IMG/VR virus record: IMGVR_UViG_3300037839_000874
Coordinates: 1-43,368 of that record
Reading direction: 5' to 3' (one strand)
Length of the DNA stretch: 43,368 nucleotides
Source: a virus
The notes beneath the pieces are model-generated. The model worked only from the letters and a program-made list of their open reading frames with translations. It was not told the DNA's origin and searched no databases. Each line of letters opens with the position of its first letter. The stretch's first letter is position 1. Below, piece after piece: positions 31,889 through 40,147 of the stretch. The position numbers and the translations under genes are program-made.

Positions 31889-34426
31889 TTATTTTTCTTT
31901 AATTTCTCCAAGTTTCATAAAGATTTTATGATCTTGAATTGATATCAAATCTGCGAATACAGTATCTTCACCTTTTTTCTTGCCTTTAACTATCACAATA
32001 TTACCTTCGTCTGGTAATATATTATTCATTTCTTTACATTCATCTATCTTGTCATTGAATATTAATGCAGTTAATTTAGAGCTCTCGTCTTGTACAGACA
32101 ATCTTAAATATCTGGTCTTCTTTGCGTTGTTGGCTATACCTAAATATTGTTCTTTAATTATGCCTATGAATATAACTGATAATCCTTCTGGTGCTTCATT
32201 GACTTCTCTTATGTTTAATAGATCTGGTTTCTGATCAGAAAAGATATCTTTTAAACTAGTATTATATGTATACCCTAAAAGTTTATTTTCATAATACCAA
32301 TTAGCAAATCTTTCATTTTTGCTATTTTGTTGATATATCTTCTTGTATGGATCGTAAGATTTTGTTATTGTTTCTAGCCTTGTCTCTTTGATTATAAGTT
32401 TACCTTTTTCATCTTTTGTATTGCTTAATAATTTAATAATTTTAAATAGATCATAATCAAACTTTTCTCCATACATCATGCAGTATTTTTGCTCATTTTG
32501 AGTTAATATATTCCATAGTTGAGCTTCTAATACTACCTTGCTCCTAGACTGTTTAAAATCCTCTAATGCTCCAGCTTGTATTAATGGAGATAGCACCCTT
32601 ATCGACAACTTCGCTTGTTGCCCAGACTTAAATACGTCAAACTTCGAAGCATATTTATTTCTAAAATCATTAAGTCTTTGAATAGACTTATCGCTAATTC
32701 CTTTAATAGATAATAAGCCGAACCTAATATCATCTCCTTCAACACTAAAGTCCATTTCTGATTTAATAATATGAGGTGGCAATAGTTTTATGTTAAATAA
32801 ATCCATTTCTTTATGAATCTTAGATATTTCATCTATAGGATCTGGCTCAAATCTAGTCATCCTTAATAAGGATAAGAAGAATTCTTTTGGATGCTTAAAT
32901 TTTAAATAAATTGTAATCGCTGCTAATGCTGCATAGCTTTGACTATGACTAGCATTGAATGAATAATTGGCAGAATCTTCTAGAATTTTCCATAGAGTTT
33001 CTCCAATCTCTTTCTCTAAATTATTTGATACACATTTCTTTTCGATCTTCTCTTTCCAAGCTTTGATTTCTTCGACTTTCTTTTTACCAACAATTCTCCT
33101 CAATATCTCGGCTTGATCTAAAGTAAAACCAATTTTATGTGCCATTTGCATTAATTGTTCTTGATAAAGAGCTAACCCTCCTGTTCTCTTCAATGTCTCA
33201 TCGAAAAATGGATGAACAGATTGATACTCTCCAGTCTCTACGTATTTAGCATATTGGTCAACGAATTGTAATGCACCTGGCCGAGCCAATGCTAATACCG
33301 CACTCAACTCTTCTAAATTTCTTGGTCTAACCTTTCTGCAAACTTTAAAATTCGTGTCTGCTTCGATTTGAAATAGGCCATGAGGACTTCGGAGGTCTTG
33401 TAATTGCTGGTAAATAAATACATCTTCTGTATTGATATCTTCTATCTTAGACTTAATCATAAGACATACATCATAGACTACCGAAACACTTCTTAATCCA
33501 AGCAAATCTAGCTTAACATTGAACTGACTTATATCATTCATATCGAAAGAACTTACCAGTTCCTTATCGGAAGATAATTCTAATGGACATGCTTCTGATA
33601 ATTTTTCGTGAGATATTTGAATGCCAGAAGGATGAACACCTTTATTTTTTATCAAATTTCTTAATTTTAAAGCTATATTATAAATCTCTTGATTTTGATC
33701 ACACCATTCTTTAAACTTTTCTACTTCGTTATAGGCTTCGGAAATATCTTTAACTTGACCGAACGTTTTTGGAATTAAACTACTAATATGAGTCATCTCG
33801 GTCTCATTTTTTTCCTCTACGATTTTACCACATTCTTTGATAAGAAGTTTTCCGCTTAAAGTATTGAATGTTAAAATTTTACTAATTCTATTTGGAAAGA
33901 CTTCATTTAAGAAATCTATGACCTTATGGCGATTGTAATAACAAATATCCAAATCCACATCGCACATTAAACTTCCATCAAGATATGTGATCCCATCAAC
34001 AACTTGTTTCTTTGCTCTAATCTTAGAGATAAATCTTTCGAAGTAAAGATTATGTTTAATTGGATCTATTTTAGTAACGCCTATCAAGAAAAGAATTAAA
34101 CTACCCGCTGCACTTCCTCTTCCTAGTCCAGTAGGAATTTCGCTTTCTTTACAGAAGTTAATAACTAACCATACTAGAATTATATAATCAATAAATCCTA
34201 GATCTTCTATAATCTCGAATTCATGATCTAATCGTTTTTTATACTCTGGTTTTTTAGGAAGATTATTGTAAGCTAGTTTTTTTAGAAAATCAGCATTAGA
34301 AACGTCTTCGGATAATCCTAGATTTCTTTTATGCTCTGCCTTGACTTTAAACTCTGGCAACCTTACTCCATAAAGTGGCAAGTTTATTTTTTTGAATGAA
34401 TTAACAAAATCAATCGTCTTCGTCAT
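31889..34426 (-). CDS. DNA polymerase III alpha-like catalytic subunit lacking the PHP domain
   Basis: This is the replicative C-family DNA polymerase of the phage (845 aa). The palm shows GRGSAAGS (residues 102-109) and CDVDLDI, with Asp158 and Asp160 as the likely catalytic pair; KLDLLGLRSVSVVYD supplies the third acidic residue. Fingers motifs follow: LYQEQLMQMAHKIGF, ILRRIVGKKK and FNASHSQSYAALA. A helix-hairpin-helix (SIKGISDKSIQRL) and a C-terminal OB-fold (~740-830) complete the core. The N-terminal PHP domain (~270 aa) of bacterial DnaE is absent. The protein starts exactly where that domain would end, and a PHP-like protein is encoded two genes upstream. Bacterial DnaE is ~1160 aa. 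It overlaps the preceding small gene by 17 bp. Confidence 0.95.
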   Translation of the reverse strand: MTKTIDFVNSFKKINLPLYGVRLPEFKVKAEHKRNLGLSEDVSNADFLKKLAYNNLPKKPEYKKRLDHEFEIIEDLGFIDYIILVWLVINFCKESEIPTGLGRGSAAGSLILFLIGVTKIDPIKHNLYFERFISKIRAKKQVVDGITYLDGSLMCDVDLDICYYNRHKVIDFLNEVFPNRISKILTFNTLSGKLLIKECGKIVEEKNETEMTHISSLIPKTFGQVKDISEAYNEVEKFKEWCDQNQEIYNIALKLRNLIKNKGVHPSGIQISHEKLSEACPLELSSDKELVSSFDMNDISQFNVKLDLLGLRSVSVVYDVCLMIKSKIEDINTEDVFIYQQLQDLRSPHGLFQIEADTNFKVCRKVRPRNLEELSAVLALARPGALQFVDQYAKYVETGEYQSVHPFFDETLKRTGGLALYQEQLMQMAHKIGFTLDQAEILRRIVGKKKVEEIKAWKEKIEKKCVSNNLEKEIGETLWKILEDSANYSFNASHSQSYAALAAITIYLKFKHPKEFFLSLLRMTRFEPDPIDEISKIHKEMDLFNIKLLPPHIIKSEMDFSVEGDDIRFGLLSIKGISDKSIQRLNDFRNKYASKFDVFKSGQQAKLSIRVLSPLIQAGALEDFKQSRSKVVLEAQLWNILTQNEQKYCMMYGEKFDYDLFKIIKLLSNTKDEKGKLIIKETRLETITKSYDPYKKIYQQNSKNERFANWYYENKLLGYTYNTSLKDIFSDQKPDLLNIREVNEAPEGLSVIFIGIIKEQYLGIANNAKKTRYLRLSVQDESSKLTALIFNDKIDECKEMNNILPDEGNIVIVKGKKKGEDTVFADLISIQDHKIFMKLGEIKEK

Positions 34427-34667
34427 CTTTACTTTTCTTTTTCCGCTTTTTATTTGATTTAAAATTGTTGATTGACTTATCTATATTTATTTGGAATTCA
34501 CTTAAGCCTTCTTTAAGAGCTCCAAAAGACTTCTCTTCATTATTCAAAGAATAAAATACGTCTGCTTTACTATTAGTCTTACCATGCTGGATGGTAATAA
34601 ATAAATAATCTATATTTTCTTTCTCTAGTTTACCTAGAATATCGTAGATGTTGTCCATTGATGCCAT
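34410..34667 (-). CDS. Small unrecognised protein with basic-acidic tail, before the polymerase gene
   Basis: This 85-aa protein is not recognised. The first ~65 residues could form a small alpha/beta domain. The end is strongly basic then acidic (KSNKKRKKKSKDDEDD), a disordered tail that could bind DNA or a partner protein. It is the first gene of a unit with the catalytic polymerase, which it overlaps by 17 bp, so it may be a polymerase accessory factor. A near-perfect leaderless promoter lies directly before the ATG, and there is no Shine-Dalgarno. The promoter, overlap and reading phase support it as a real gene. Confidence 0.72.
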   Translation of the reverse strand: MASMDNIYDILGKLEKENIDYLFITIQHGKTNSKADVFYSLNNEEKSFGALKEGLSEFQINIDKSINNFKSNKKRKKKSKDDEDD

Positions 34668-34674
34668 ATTGAGT

Positions 34675-34703
34675 ATTATATATTTCTATTAGGAAAAATG
34701 CAA
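34675..34703 (-). promoter_or_regulatory. Leaderless sigma70 promoter for the 85-aa protein and polymerase
   Basis: On the minus strand TTGCAT (34698-34703), a 17-bp spacer and a perfect TATAAT (34675-34680) lie 7 nt before the ATG at 34667. It occupies the 36-bp gap after the exonuclease gene. The predicted RNA start falls on the ATG. Confidence 0.72.
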
Positions 34704-35345
34704 TCAAATATTAACCATATGCTTGATTTTATTCCAGACTTTAAAATTTAGCTCTAAATCTGACAAAGCATTATGCAAAGAATCATAATCATGATTAATA
34801 TCTAGATCTTTTCCAGCTGCGGTCAAGTTCGTTCTGACATTCTTAACTCTAGTATGATATAATTTATACATATATTCTGGCAAAGATTCTTTTTTAGGAT
34901 CGAAAGCATTTGAAGTCTTTATTCCTTTGTAAATTAAATTTGTGTCTATAGCTTTAGAAAGAAAATCGTAAGGTTTCATATCCATGAATTTATAGTATTC
35001 ACTAAGTAAATATAAATCAAATCCTAATATATTATGGCCAATTATATAATCTGCGTTCTCTAACCAATCTCTAAGAGTAGGGAAAAATGCCTTTGGGTCA
35101 ATGCCATGCTTTTGTATATTTCTCGGATCGTATTTAGTTATTTTTGCGGCATCTTTACTTATCTTCAAATCTGTTTGCCATTTCAAATACGCATCTTTCC
35201 CATCGATAATATTATCGCCTTGACATTTAAGCATAGCTACTTGCCAAGGAATATTATGACAAAAATTAAGACAAAGATTTAACGTCTCGCAATCTACAAA
35301 AACTAAAGTTTTAGTTTTATCGAATCTTAATAAATGCTCATCCAT
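34704..35345 (-). CDS. DnaQ-type DEDDh 3'-5' exonuclease
   Basis: This 213-aa exonuclease is probably the proofreading subunit for the adjacent C-family polymerase. The motifs are in order: ExoI VFVDCETL (Asp18, Glu20), ExoII IIGHNILGFDLYLLS (Asp110), and ExoIII SLHNALSDLEL (His191, Asp196), which is the DEDDh type. The length is that of a stand-alone epsilon subunit core. It overlaps the PHP-like gene by 8 bp and lies between the two halves of the divided polymerase. This suggests that PHP-like protein, exonuclease and polymerase core act as one replicase complex. No ribonuclease-specific extension is visible. Confidence 0.9.
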   Translation of the reverse strand: MDEHLLRFDKTKTLVFVDCETLNLCLNFCHNIPWQVAMLKCQGDNIIDGKDAYLKWQTDLKISKDAAKITKYDPRNIQKHGIDPKAFFPTLRDWLENADYIIGHNILGFDLYLLSEYYKFMDMKPYDFLSKAIDTNLIYKGIKTSNAFDPKKESLPEYMYKLYHTRVKNVRTNLTAAGKDLDINHDYDSLHNALSDLELNFKVWNKIKHMVNI

Positions 35346-36099
35346 GATTTTGTTCTTTCCAGCTCTCTAAGCAGAATTCGTTACTAGACATATGTTCTAT
35401 TTCGGGCTTATTTAGTGTCGTTCTATTATTAATGCATCTAAAAGTTAAAAAACTTTTAAAGTCTTTTTTGTTCTTGTAATAGATACTTTTAGTATTAAAT
35501 GATTCAAGATCGTTTGATTTCGCATACTCAAGCATTTTACGCTTAACTAGAGGATCGAATATCAAAGAGTTGTCCTCAATAAAAATTGATGGTTTAAAAT
35601 TCTCTAAAAATGGGACACATTGATATCCTTTTAAACAGTTATTAAAAATGAAGTTATCATAGAATGGTAGAGCTATCTTTAAGCTATCGTTGAAGTGCTC
35701 TTTGAGAATATTCATATCTAATCTTGGAGTATAGTAAAATCCTTCAGTATTGGCCTTTGTCCACAACTTTATGAGTAGCTTATAGCCTTCGTCTCCATTT
35801 GCAAATAATATTACTTTATGATGTTTTTTAAGTTCTGGTTCACTTTTATTCAAATGGTCTTCACAAAATACAAATTTTATGCCAAATATTAAATCAATAT
35901 CAATTAATTTTAAGTTCTTGTAAGCCTGTAAAAAACCGCTAAAGCAATCTTCTACTAAAAACACTTTCTTAAGTTTATTGTCTTTGGCTATTTGAATAAT
36001 AGAATCTGGCCCATTATCTGTTTCGCTCTCTGGCTTAAGAGTTAATATACTCTTTCCTATGGAAAAATGACTTTTAAAAAGCGGAATAACATTGCTCAT
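35338..36099 (-). CDS. Stand-alone degenerate PHP domain of DNA polymerase III alpha
   Basis: The protein has 253 residues and corresponds to the N-terminal PHP domain of DnaE, made as a separate protein. Matching landmarks are FGIKFVFCED, HHKVILFANGDEGYKLLIKLW, GFYYTPRLDMNILKEHF and the terminal LNKPEIEHMSSNEFCLES, which parallels the PHP end of DnaE just before the palm. Metal-site residues of active PHP domains are missing: the early HxH is replaced (SHFSIGKS region) and the TDHG motif reads VEDC. It is therefore probably structural, perhaps holding the exonuclease to the polymerase, as PHP does in bacteria. It starts its own unit from a leaderless promoter and overlaps the exonuclease gene by 8 bp. 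Confidence 0.82.
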   Translation of the reverse strand: MSNVIPLFKSHFSIGKSILTLKPESETDNGPDSIIQIAKDNKLKKVFLVEDCFSGFLQAYKNLKLIDIDLIFGIKFVFCEDHLNKSEPELKKHHKVILFANGDEGYKLLIKLWTKANTEGFYYTPRLDMNILKEHFNDSLKIALPFYDNFIFNNCLKGYQCVPFLENFKPSIFIEDNSLIFDPLVKRKMLEYAKSNDLESFNTKSIYYKNKKDFKSFLTFRCINNRTTLNKPEIEHMSSNEFCLESWKEQNHG

Positions 36100-36105
36100 T
36101 GTCTA

Positions 36106-36134
36106 TTTATATCTGATATTATGATCTAGGTCAA
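36106..36134 (-). promoter_or_regulatory. Leaderless sigma70 promoter for the PHP-like and exonuclease genes
   Basis: On the minus strand TTGACC (36129-36134), a 17-bp spacer and TATAAA (36106-36111) lie 6 nt before the ATG at 36099. The -35 covers the stop codon of the upstream nuclease gene. No Shine-Dalgarno fits in the leader. Confidence 0.72.
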
Positions 36135-37090
36135 GTCAAATCGTCAAAGGCATCTTTTGATTTTTGATTAATCGAATTATTATTATGTCTTGGGCATCCA
36201 GTATATTGCCTTTGCTCTACTGTAAATCCTTCAACATCTTTAAATTCCCCAGTAAAATTTGATTCTACTATTTCTCCAGCATCATTAAGTTTAACATGAT
36301 AACTAAATGGGTCTTTATATGGACATCTCCAATTGCCTATACTACACATCCACTTATTCTTAGGATTATCTACGGCAAAATTTGATTGAGCGCTATCTTT
36401 ATCAAAATTATTAATGTATTCATTAACATACTCTAAATAGTATTCGAACCCTTTAATTTCATCCTCATCAAATTGTAGCTCTTGAATTGGTTGCTTAGGG
36501 AATCTTAAGAATAGAAACTTAATAATGGGCTTTAATTTAGGCCATAATTTTTTACTCGCTAGACTATACATCATGGCTTGTATGTTCGCTTCAAGGTCAT
36601 CACCCCTAAACTTGTACTTCGAGCTCTTGTAGTCGATTATATGCATTTCTTTTTTGATTTTAATAGGCTTATCTATGAAACCTCGGATATGATATTTAGG
36701 CTTATCGTTTTTAATTTCAAATGCATACTCTGGTTCTATTATCTTTCCGTTTTCACCAAAGAAGTCGTTCTTTAATCCGACTAATATCATTTCATCTAAT
36801 AGCTTATAATTGCTTTCATTGAGATTGACTTTAGCTGATAATTTTTTAACGAGTTTAGATACACCCTTATCTCCATCTATAGAGTTACTCTTGATGATAC
36901 TCTTATAGTTTTTATAATGCCTTTTATTTAAAAGAAGTTCAAAGATTGTATGGCATATTGTTCCCCTATCGCTTCCATCATTAGACTTTTGTGGTGTCTT
37001 AATATGATAATTGTTCCAGTAAACCCAAGAACAAGTTTCAAGAGTTTTAATTCTAGACGCAGATAATATTTTTAAAGATTGTTTTTCCAT
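36131..37090 (-). CDS. PD-(D/E)XK nuclease of the RecB/Cas4/AddB type with iron-sulfur cysteines
   Basis: In this 319-aa protein the nuclease core shows RGTICHTIFE (His47), RGFIDKP (Asp140), HIIDYKSSK (Asp153, Lys155) and QAMMYSLA (Gln171, Tyr175), the full RecB-family motif set. Four cysteines, Cys20 before the core and Cys249, Cys256 and Cys299 after it, match the arrangement that holds a 4Fe-4S cluster in AddB and Cas4. The role is probably DNA end processing for phage recombination with RecA, or host DNA breakdown. No CRISPR array or cas gene is nearby, so a Cas4 adaptation role is unlikely. It overlaps the primase gene by 19 bp and ends the DnaB-ThyX-primase unit. Confidence 0.87.
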   Translation of the reverse strand: MEKQSLKILSASRIKTLETCSWVYWNNYHIKTPQKSNDGSDRGTICHTIFELLLNKRHYKNYKSIIKSNSIDGDKGVSKLVKKLSAKVNLNESNYKLLDEMILVGLKNDFFGENGKIIEPEYAFEIKNDKPKYHIRGFIDKPIKIKKEMHIIDYKSSKYKFRGDDLEANIQAMMYSLASKKLWPKLKPIIKFLFLRFPKQPIQELQFDEDEIKGFEYYLEYVNEYINNFDKDSAQSNFAVDNPKNKWMCSIGNWRCPYKDPFSYHVKLNDAGEIVESNFTGEFKDVEGFTVEQRQYTGCPRHNNNSINQKSKDAFDDLT

Positions 37091-37980
37091 TGTAAGATCT
37101 CCTCTTTGTTCATTTCGCCAAAGTCTTTTTTAATTGGTAAGGCGATTTGTATTTGGTTTCTATCAAAATGTTTTAATAATTTCTCTTTAGCTTTTTCTGA
37201 TGCTAAATTACCTGCTTTATTCTTAAACTCATCATTATTAAATGATATATAGATTTTGTTTGGATTTAAGACTAATAAAGTATTTAAAATGCTAACACTT
37301 AGAGCTAGGCCAAAAGTGACAATCACATTTTTAACTCCAGCTTCCCATAGACTTAACATATCTCCTATACTCTCAACGATAATAACTTCTTTGCTCTCGG
37401 AAAGGATCTTTGCGTTAACTTGCAAAGGGTAACGCCAATTGATCTTATCTCCTATCAATTTCCATTTTGGACAAAACTTTTCGTTTCTATTTAGAATATC
37501 TCTGCCAGCAACTCCAATTAACTTGTCTTGTTTATCTAGAATTGGGAAAATATATCTGCCCTTCATTCTGCCTTCGGTTAATATTCCTCCATTAAAAATG
37601 TTCATAGTCTCTTCTGAAATATTTCTTTTCTTCCAGAAGGAGTGATCTTTTATTAATTTATCAAGAACATCATTTGAATAGCACTTTACTTGTTTAATCT
37701 GAGGTTTTCTGTAGACTGTATATGATGCTTCAGTTTGAACTTTCTTGCTTATCCATTCTTTAGCTTCTGTATTATTCGGAAGATTTAAAGTCATTCTTAC
37801 TAAATCTTGAAGATTTCCAGTTGTATTCTCTTTATAATCTATCCATTTGCCACTATCTTTATATATTACTAATACGTTCTCATTATCTGAATCTCTATAT
37901 AGAGGTTTTGTTCTGTATTCTTTTAAATACTCTTTCAAATCATACCCTAAATTAGATAAGATTTCTTTTATGTTTTCCAT
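37072..37980 (-). CDS. DnaG-like DNA primase (TOPRIM) with degenerate zinc-binding domain
   Basis: In this 302-aa primase, the N-terminal ~65 residues keep the shape of a CHC2 zinc-binding domain (NVLVIYKDSGKWIDYKENTTGNLQDLVRM) but lack its cysteines and histidine. The RNA polymerase core is short. The TOPRIM domain has IVESIGDML (Glu203, Asp207) and IYISFNNDEF, where the usual D-x-D reads N248-N-D250, so one metal ligand is replaced by Asn. The gene lies between thyX and the nuclease and overlaps both (13 bp and 19 bp). It would supply primers for the C-family polymerase with the DnaB helicase. The family call is firm; catalysis with the altered motif is untested. Confidence 0.85.
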   Translation of the reverse strand: MENIKEILSNLGYDLKEYLKEYRTKPLYRDSDNENVLVIYKDSGKWIDYKENTTGNLQDLVRMTLNLPNNTEAKEWISKKVQTEASYTVYRKPQIKQVKCYSNDVLDKLIKDHSFWKKRNISEETMNIFNGGILTEGRMKGRYIFPILDKQDKLIGVAGRDILNRNEKFCPKWKLIGDKINWRYPLQVNAKILSESKEVIIVESIGDMLSLWEAGVKNVIVTFGLALSVSILNTLLVLNPNKIYISFNNDEFKNKAGNLASEKAKEKLLKHFDRNQIQIALPIKKDFGEMNKEEILQWKNNL

Positions 37981-38624
37981 TCTAATGCCTCACTAATAAT
38001 TGGAAACTCTTTAATAAATATCTTTTTGCATCTTTCGGCAATTAGTCTATGTTCTTTTTGAGTATTTTGTTGCGTTCTTAATTCAAGATAATGTATCCAG
38101 CTTCTCAATGAGCCTTTCATATACATGGTCGTTTGAGTTGTTAAAGGTAATATCATTCTAGCAACCTCTTTAGCTACTCCATTTTCTATCATTGAATCAT
38201 AACAATGCTGAGAAAGCGATAAAGATTCTACAAGAAGTTCGCTAACTTTATCATATGCATCTGTATTAGTTGGCATAAGGTGCTCTCCTACTTGCCTGTT
38301 CTTATCTCCTTGCAAGCGAAGTTCGATATCTTCAAATTCATTTGCTATACTATACCTTTGACTGAACTCTTGAAAGCTAAATGATCTATGTCTAAGAATT
38401 TGCGCTGCAATTCCGCGGCTTGTTTTAATTTCAACGCACATATCAACTAATTCAAATGGACTCCAATGCTTGTGATTAATTAAGAATTTTAAAAGCTTAG
38501 GTGCAGTTTCTACATTCATTTGATTAGAAGGATTACTAACTCTAGCACAAAATGCAACCAGATCTTCTGCATTTTTCATGCCTTTGATTTCTGGTTTTGT
38601 TATTGATATTAGTTCTACGTTCAT
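37968..38624 (-). CDS. thyX: Flavin-dependent thymidylate synthase ThyX
   Basis: This 218-aa enzyme makes dTMP from dUMP using FAD, NADPH and methylenetetrahydrofolate. The ThyX signature RHRxxSx6SxR is read as RHRSFSFQEFSQR, with Arg78-His79-Arg80, Ser88 and Arg90. The length is normal for the family. The protein also has the expected start region (ARVSNP) and late MKGSLRSWIHYLELR, which includes the active-site Ser and Arg. Its start overlaps the dnaB stop by ATGA and its end overlaps the primase by 13 bp, so thymidylate supply is tied to replication. Phages in AT-rich genomes often carry it to raise the dTTP supply. Confidence 0.97.
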   Translation of the reverse strand: MNVELISITKPEIKGMKNAEDLVAFCARVSNPSNQMNVETAPKLLKFLINHKHWSPFELVDMCVEIKTSRGIAAQILRHRSFSFQEFSQRYSIANEFEDIELRLQGDKNRQVGEHLMPTNTDAYDKVSELLVESLSLSQHCYDSMIENGVAKEVARMILPLTTQTTMYMKGSLRSWIHYLELRTQQNTQKEHRLIAERCKKIFIKEFPIISEALEWKT

Positions 38625-40111
38625 ATCAGTTCTCCATCTTGGTTATCTCCACCTTGATCAAAATTAAGTCTTTCATTTTCTGCATCAACTATTTCTCTCA
38701 AAGTTCCTCTTTCTTCTACGTTAAAATTACCAACGTCAAAATTTATATAATTATTAAAATATTTAAATTCACTTTGACCGACTCTTCTACGAACTAAATC
38801 ATGATGTCCTGTACCTTCTCTGCCTTGAAATCTTGTCTTAATAGCTATCAATTTATGAGTTCCAAATTGTTCTCCATCGACTTGAATTTCATCTTGAGTT
38901 TTCCTTCTAAAAATTCCAACAAATGAAGCGAACCATTGCATTCTATCAGATAGGGAAATTGCAGAACTATCGTCCGTCACTTGACTTGAATTACGATTAA
39001 AATTTTCTCCAGTTCGATTTAATTGCATAGCGGTAATAACTGGACACTTTATTTCTTCGGATATTCTTTTCAGTTTATCAATTTTATCACCAATAGCTTG
39101 ATGCTCTGCCCAATTTTGACCTACTTTTTCTCCAGTCAATTTTATATAATCATAAGCTATTAAAGCTTGGTTACCTCTTCCAACTTTTGTATAATACCAT
39201 CTTCTAATAATAGAGGATATTTCATCTATACTCTTATTTGAAACATGATAATGATAATGAGTCATATTTTTGACCTTTGGCCAAGCCTCTCTCACCTTTT
39301 GTATCATTTCTGGATTTTTTCTCCAATTGCCTGTTTCTATATACCAAAGTGGAACACTAGAAATACTTGCGACTAATCTCATTTGAGTATCTAAAGTACT
39401 CATTTCTGTATCAAGAATAAGAGCTTTGGTATTTTTGTTATGTACATTAGCAGTTTTATAACATATATCATTAAGCCATGTGCTTTTACCTTGTCCTGGC
39501 CTACTTACTATAGAATATATATTCCCTTGTTTTAAGCCTCCATACATATTATTAAAATTGTTATATGGAGTCTTTAATCCAGTCTCTTGTCTGGGATTAT
39601 TACCAATCTCTTCAATTATACTCTCCATCTCTTCGAAAAGGTTAACTGGTTCGCCCTCTAGGTAATATTGAGTTACCTTATTATTATAAATCTCATCTAC
39701 TTTAGATACTATTTTATCTATTCCATCTTCTGCATTGTCTTTAACATACTTCTTGACATTTTCAGCTGTTTCAAACAACTCTCTTCTTACTTTTAGTTTA
39801 CTTAATTCCTGACAAGCACTTATAGTCCCTTGAGGATTGATTTGAGTCATGGCTAAGGAATCTATATAAGAAAATATATCAATCTCATCTTTAAAAGATA
39901 TGCCAAGATTTTTAATCTTTTGAGCTAATAATACTTTATCTATTTTATTATTCTTATTCAATTCATCTTTGATGCAAGAGAATATTGTATTGTGGACATC
40001 ATTATAAAAGTCTTTTTCAGATATAAATCTGGCTACATCAAAAAACACTTCTGAATTTCTAATTAGACCACCTAGAACATGACGTTCTACTTGAACCGAG
40101 TATATGGGCAT
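38621..40111 (-). CDS. dnaB: Replicative DNA helicase DnaB
   Basis: This 496-aa helicase has the two-domain DnaB layout. The N-terminal helical domain (residues ~1-100, beginning VERHVLGGLIRN) is followed by a linker and a RecA-like motor with Walker A RPGQGKST (204-211). LILDTEMS follows, then ALIAYDYIKL (Walker B) and the VITAMQLNRTGE motif with its Gln/Arg finger residues. It unwinds the fork and recruits primase, which is encoded two genes downstream. It heads the dnaB-thyX-primase-nuclease unit, whose genes all overlap, and it is preceded by a strong leaderless promoter. The extreme C-terminus is acidic and Gln/Asn-rich. No loader gene is recognised in the window. Confidence 0.96.
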   Translation of the reverse strand: MPIYSVQVERHVLGGLIRNSEVFFDVARFISEKDFYNDVHNTIFSCIKDELNKNNKIDKVLLAQKIKNLGISFKDEIDIFSYIDSLAMTQINPQGTISACQELSKLKVRRELFETAENVKKYVKDNAEDGIDKIVSKVDEIYNNKVTQYYLEGEPVNLFEEMESIIEEIGNNPRQETGLKTPYNNFNNMYGGLKQGNIYSIVSRPGQGKSTWLNDICYKTANVHNKNTKALILDTEMSTLDTQMRLVASISSVPLWYIETGNWRKNPEMIQKVREAWPKVKNMTHYHYHVSNKSIDEISSIIRRWYYTKVGRGNQALIAYDYIKLTGEKVGQNWAEHQAIGDKIDKLKRISEEIKCPVITAMQLNRTGENFNRNSSQVTDDSSAISLSDRMQWFASFVGIFRRKTQDEIQVDGEQFGTHKLIAIKTRFQGREGTGHHDLVRRRVGQSEFKYFNNYINFDVGNFNVEERGTLREIVDAENERLNFDQGGDNQDGELI

Positions 40112-40118
40112 GTAGTTA

Positions 40119-40147
40119 AGTATAGTGCCAATTTAGCACTAAGTCAA
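40119..40147 (-). promoter_or_regulatory. Leaderless sigma70 promoter for the dnaB operon
   Basis: On the minus strand TTGACT (40142-40147), a 17-bp spacer and TATACT (40119-40124) lie 7 nt before the ATG at 40111. The -35 starts directly beside the stop of the small upstream gene. No Shine-Dalgarno is present. Confidence 0.72.

Noticed and set aside
36131-37090. Cas4 of a phage CRISPR system
   Set aside because: There is no array or other cas gene; the motifs equally fit RecB/AddB-type nucleases, which suit the recombination genes here.
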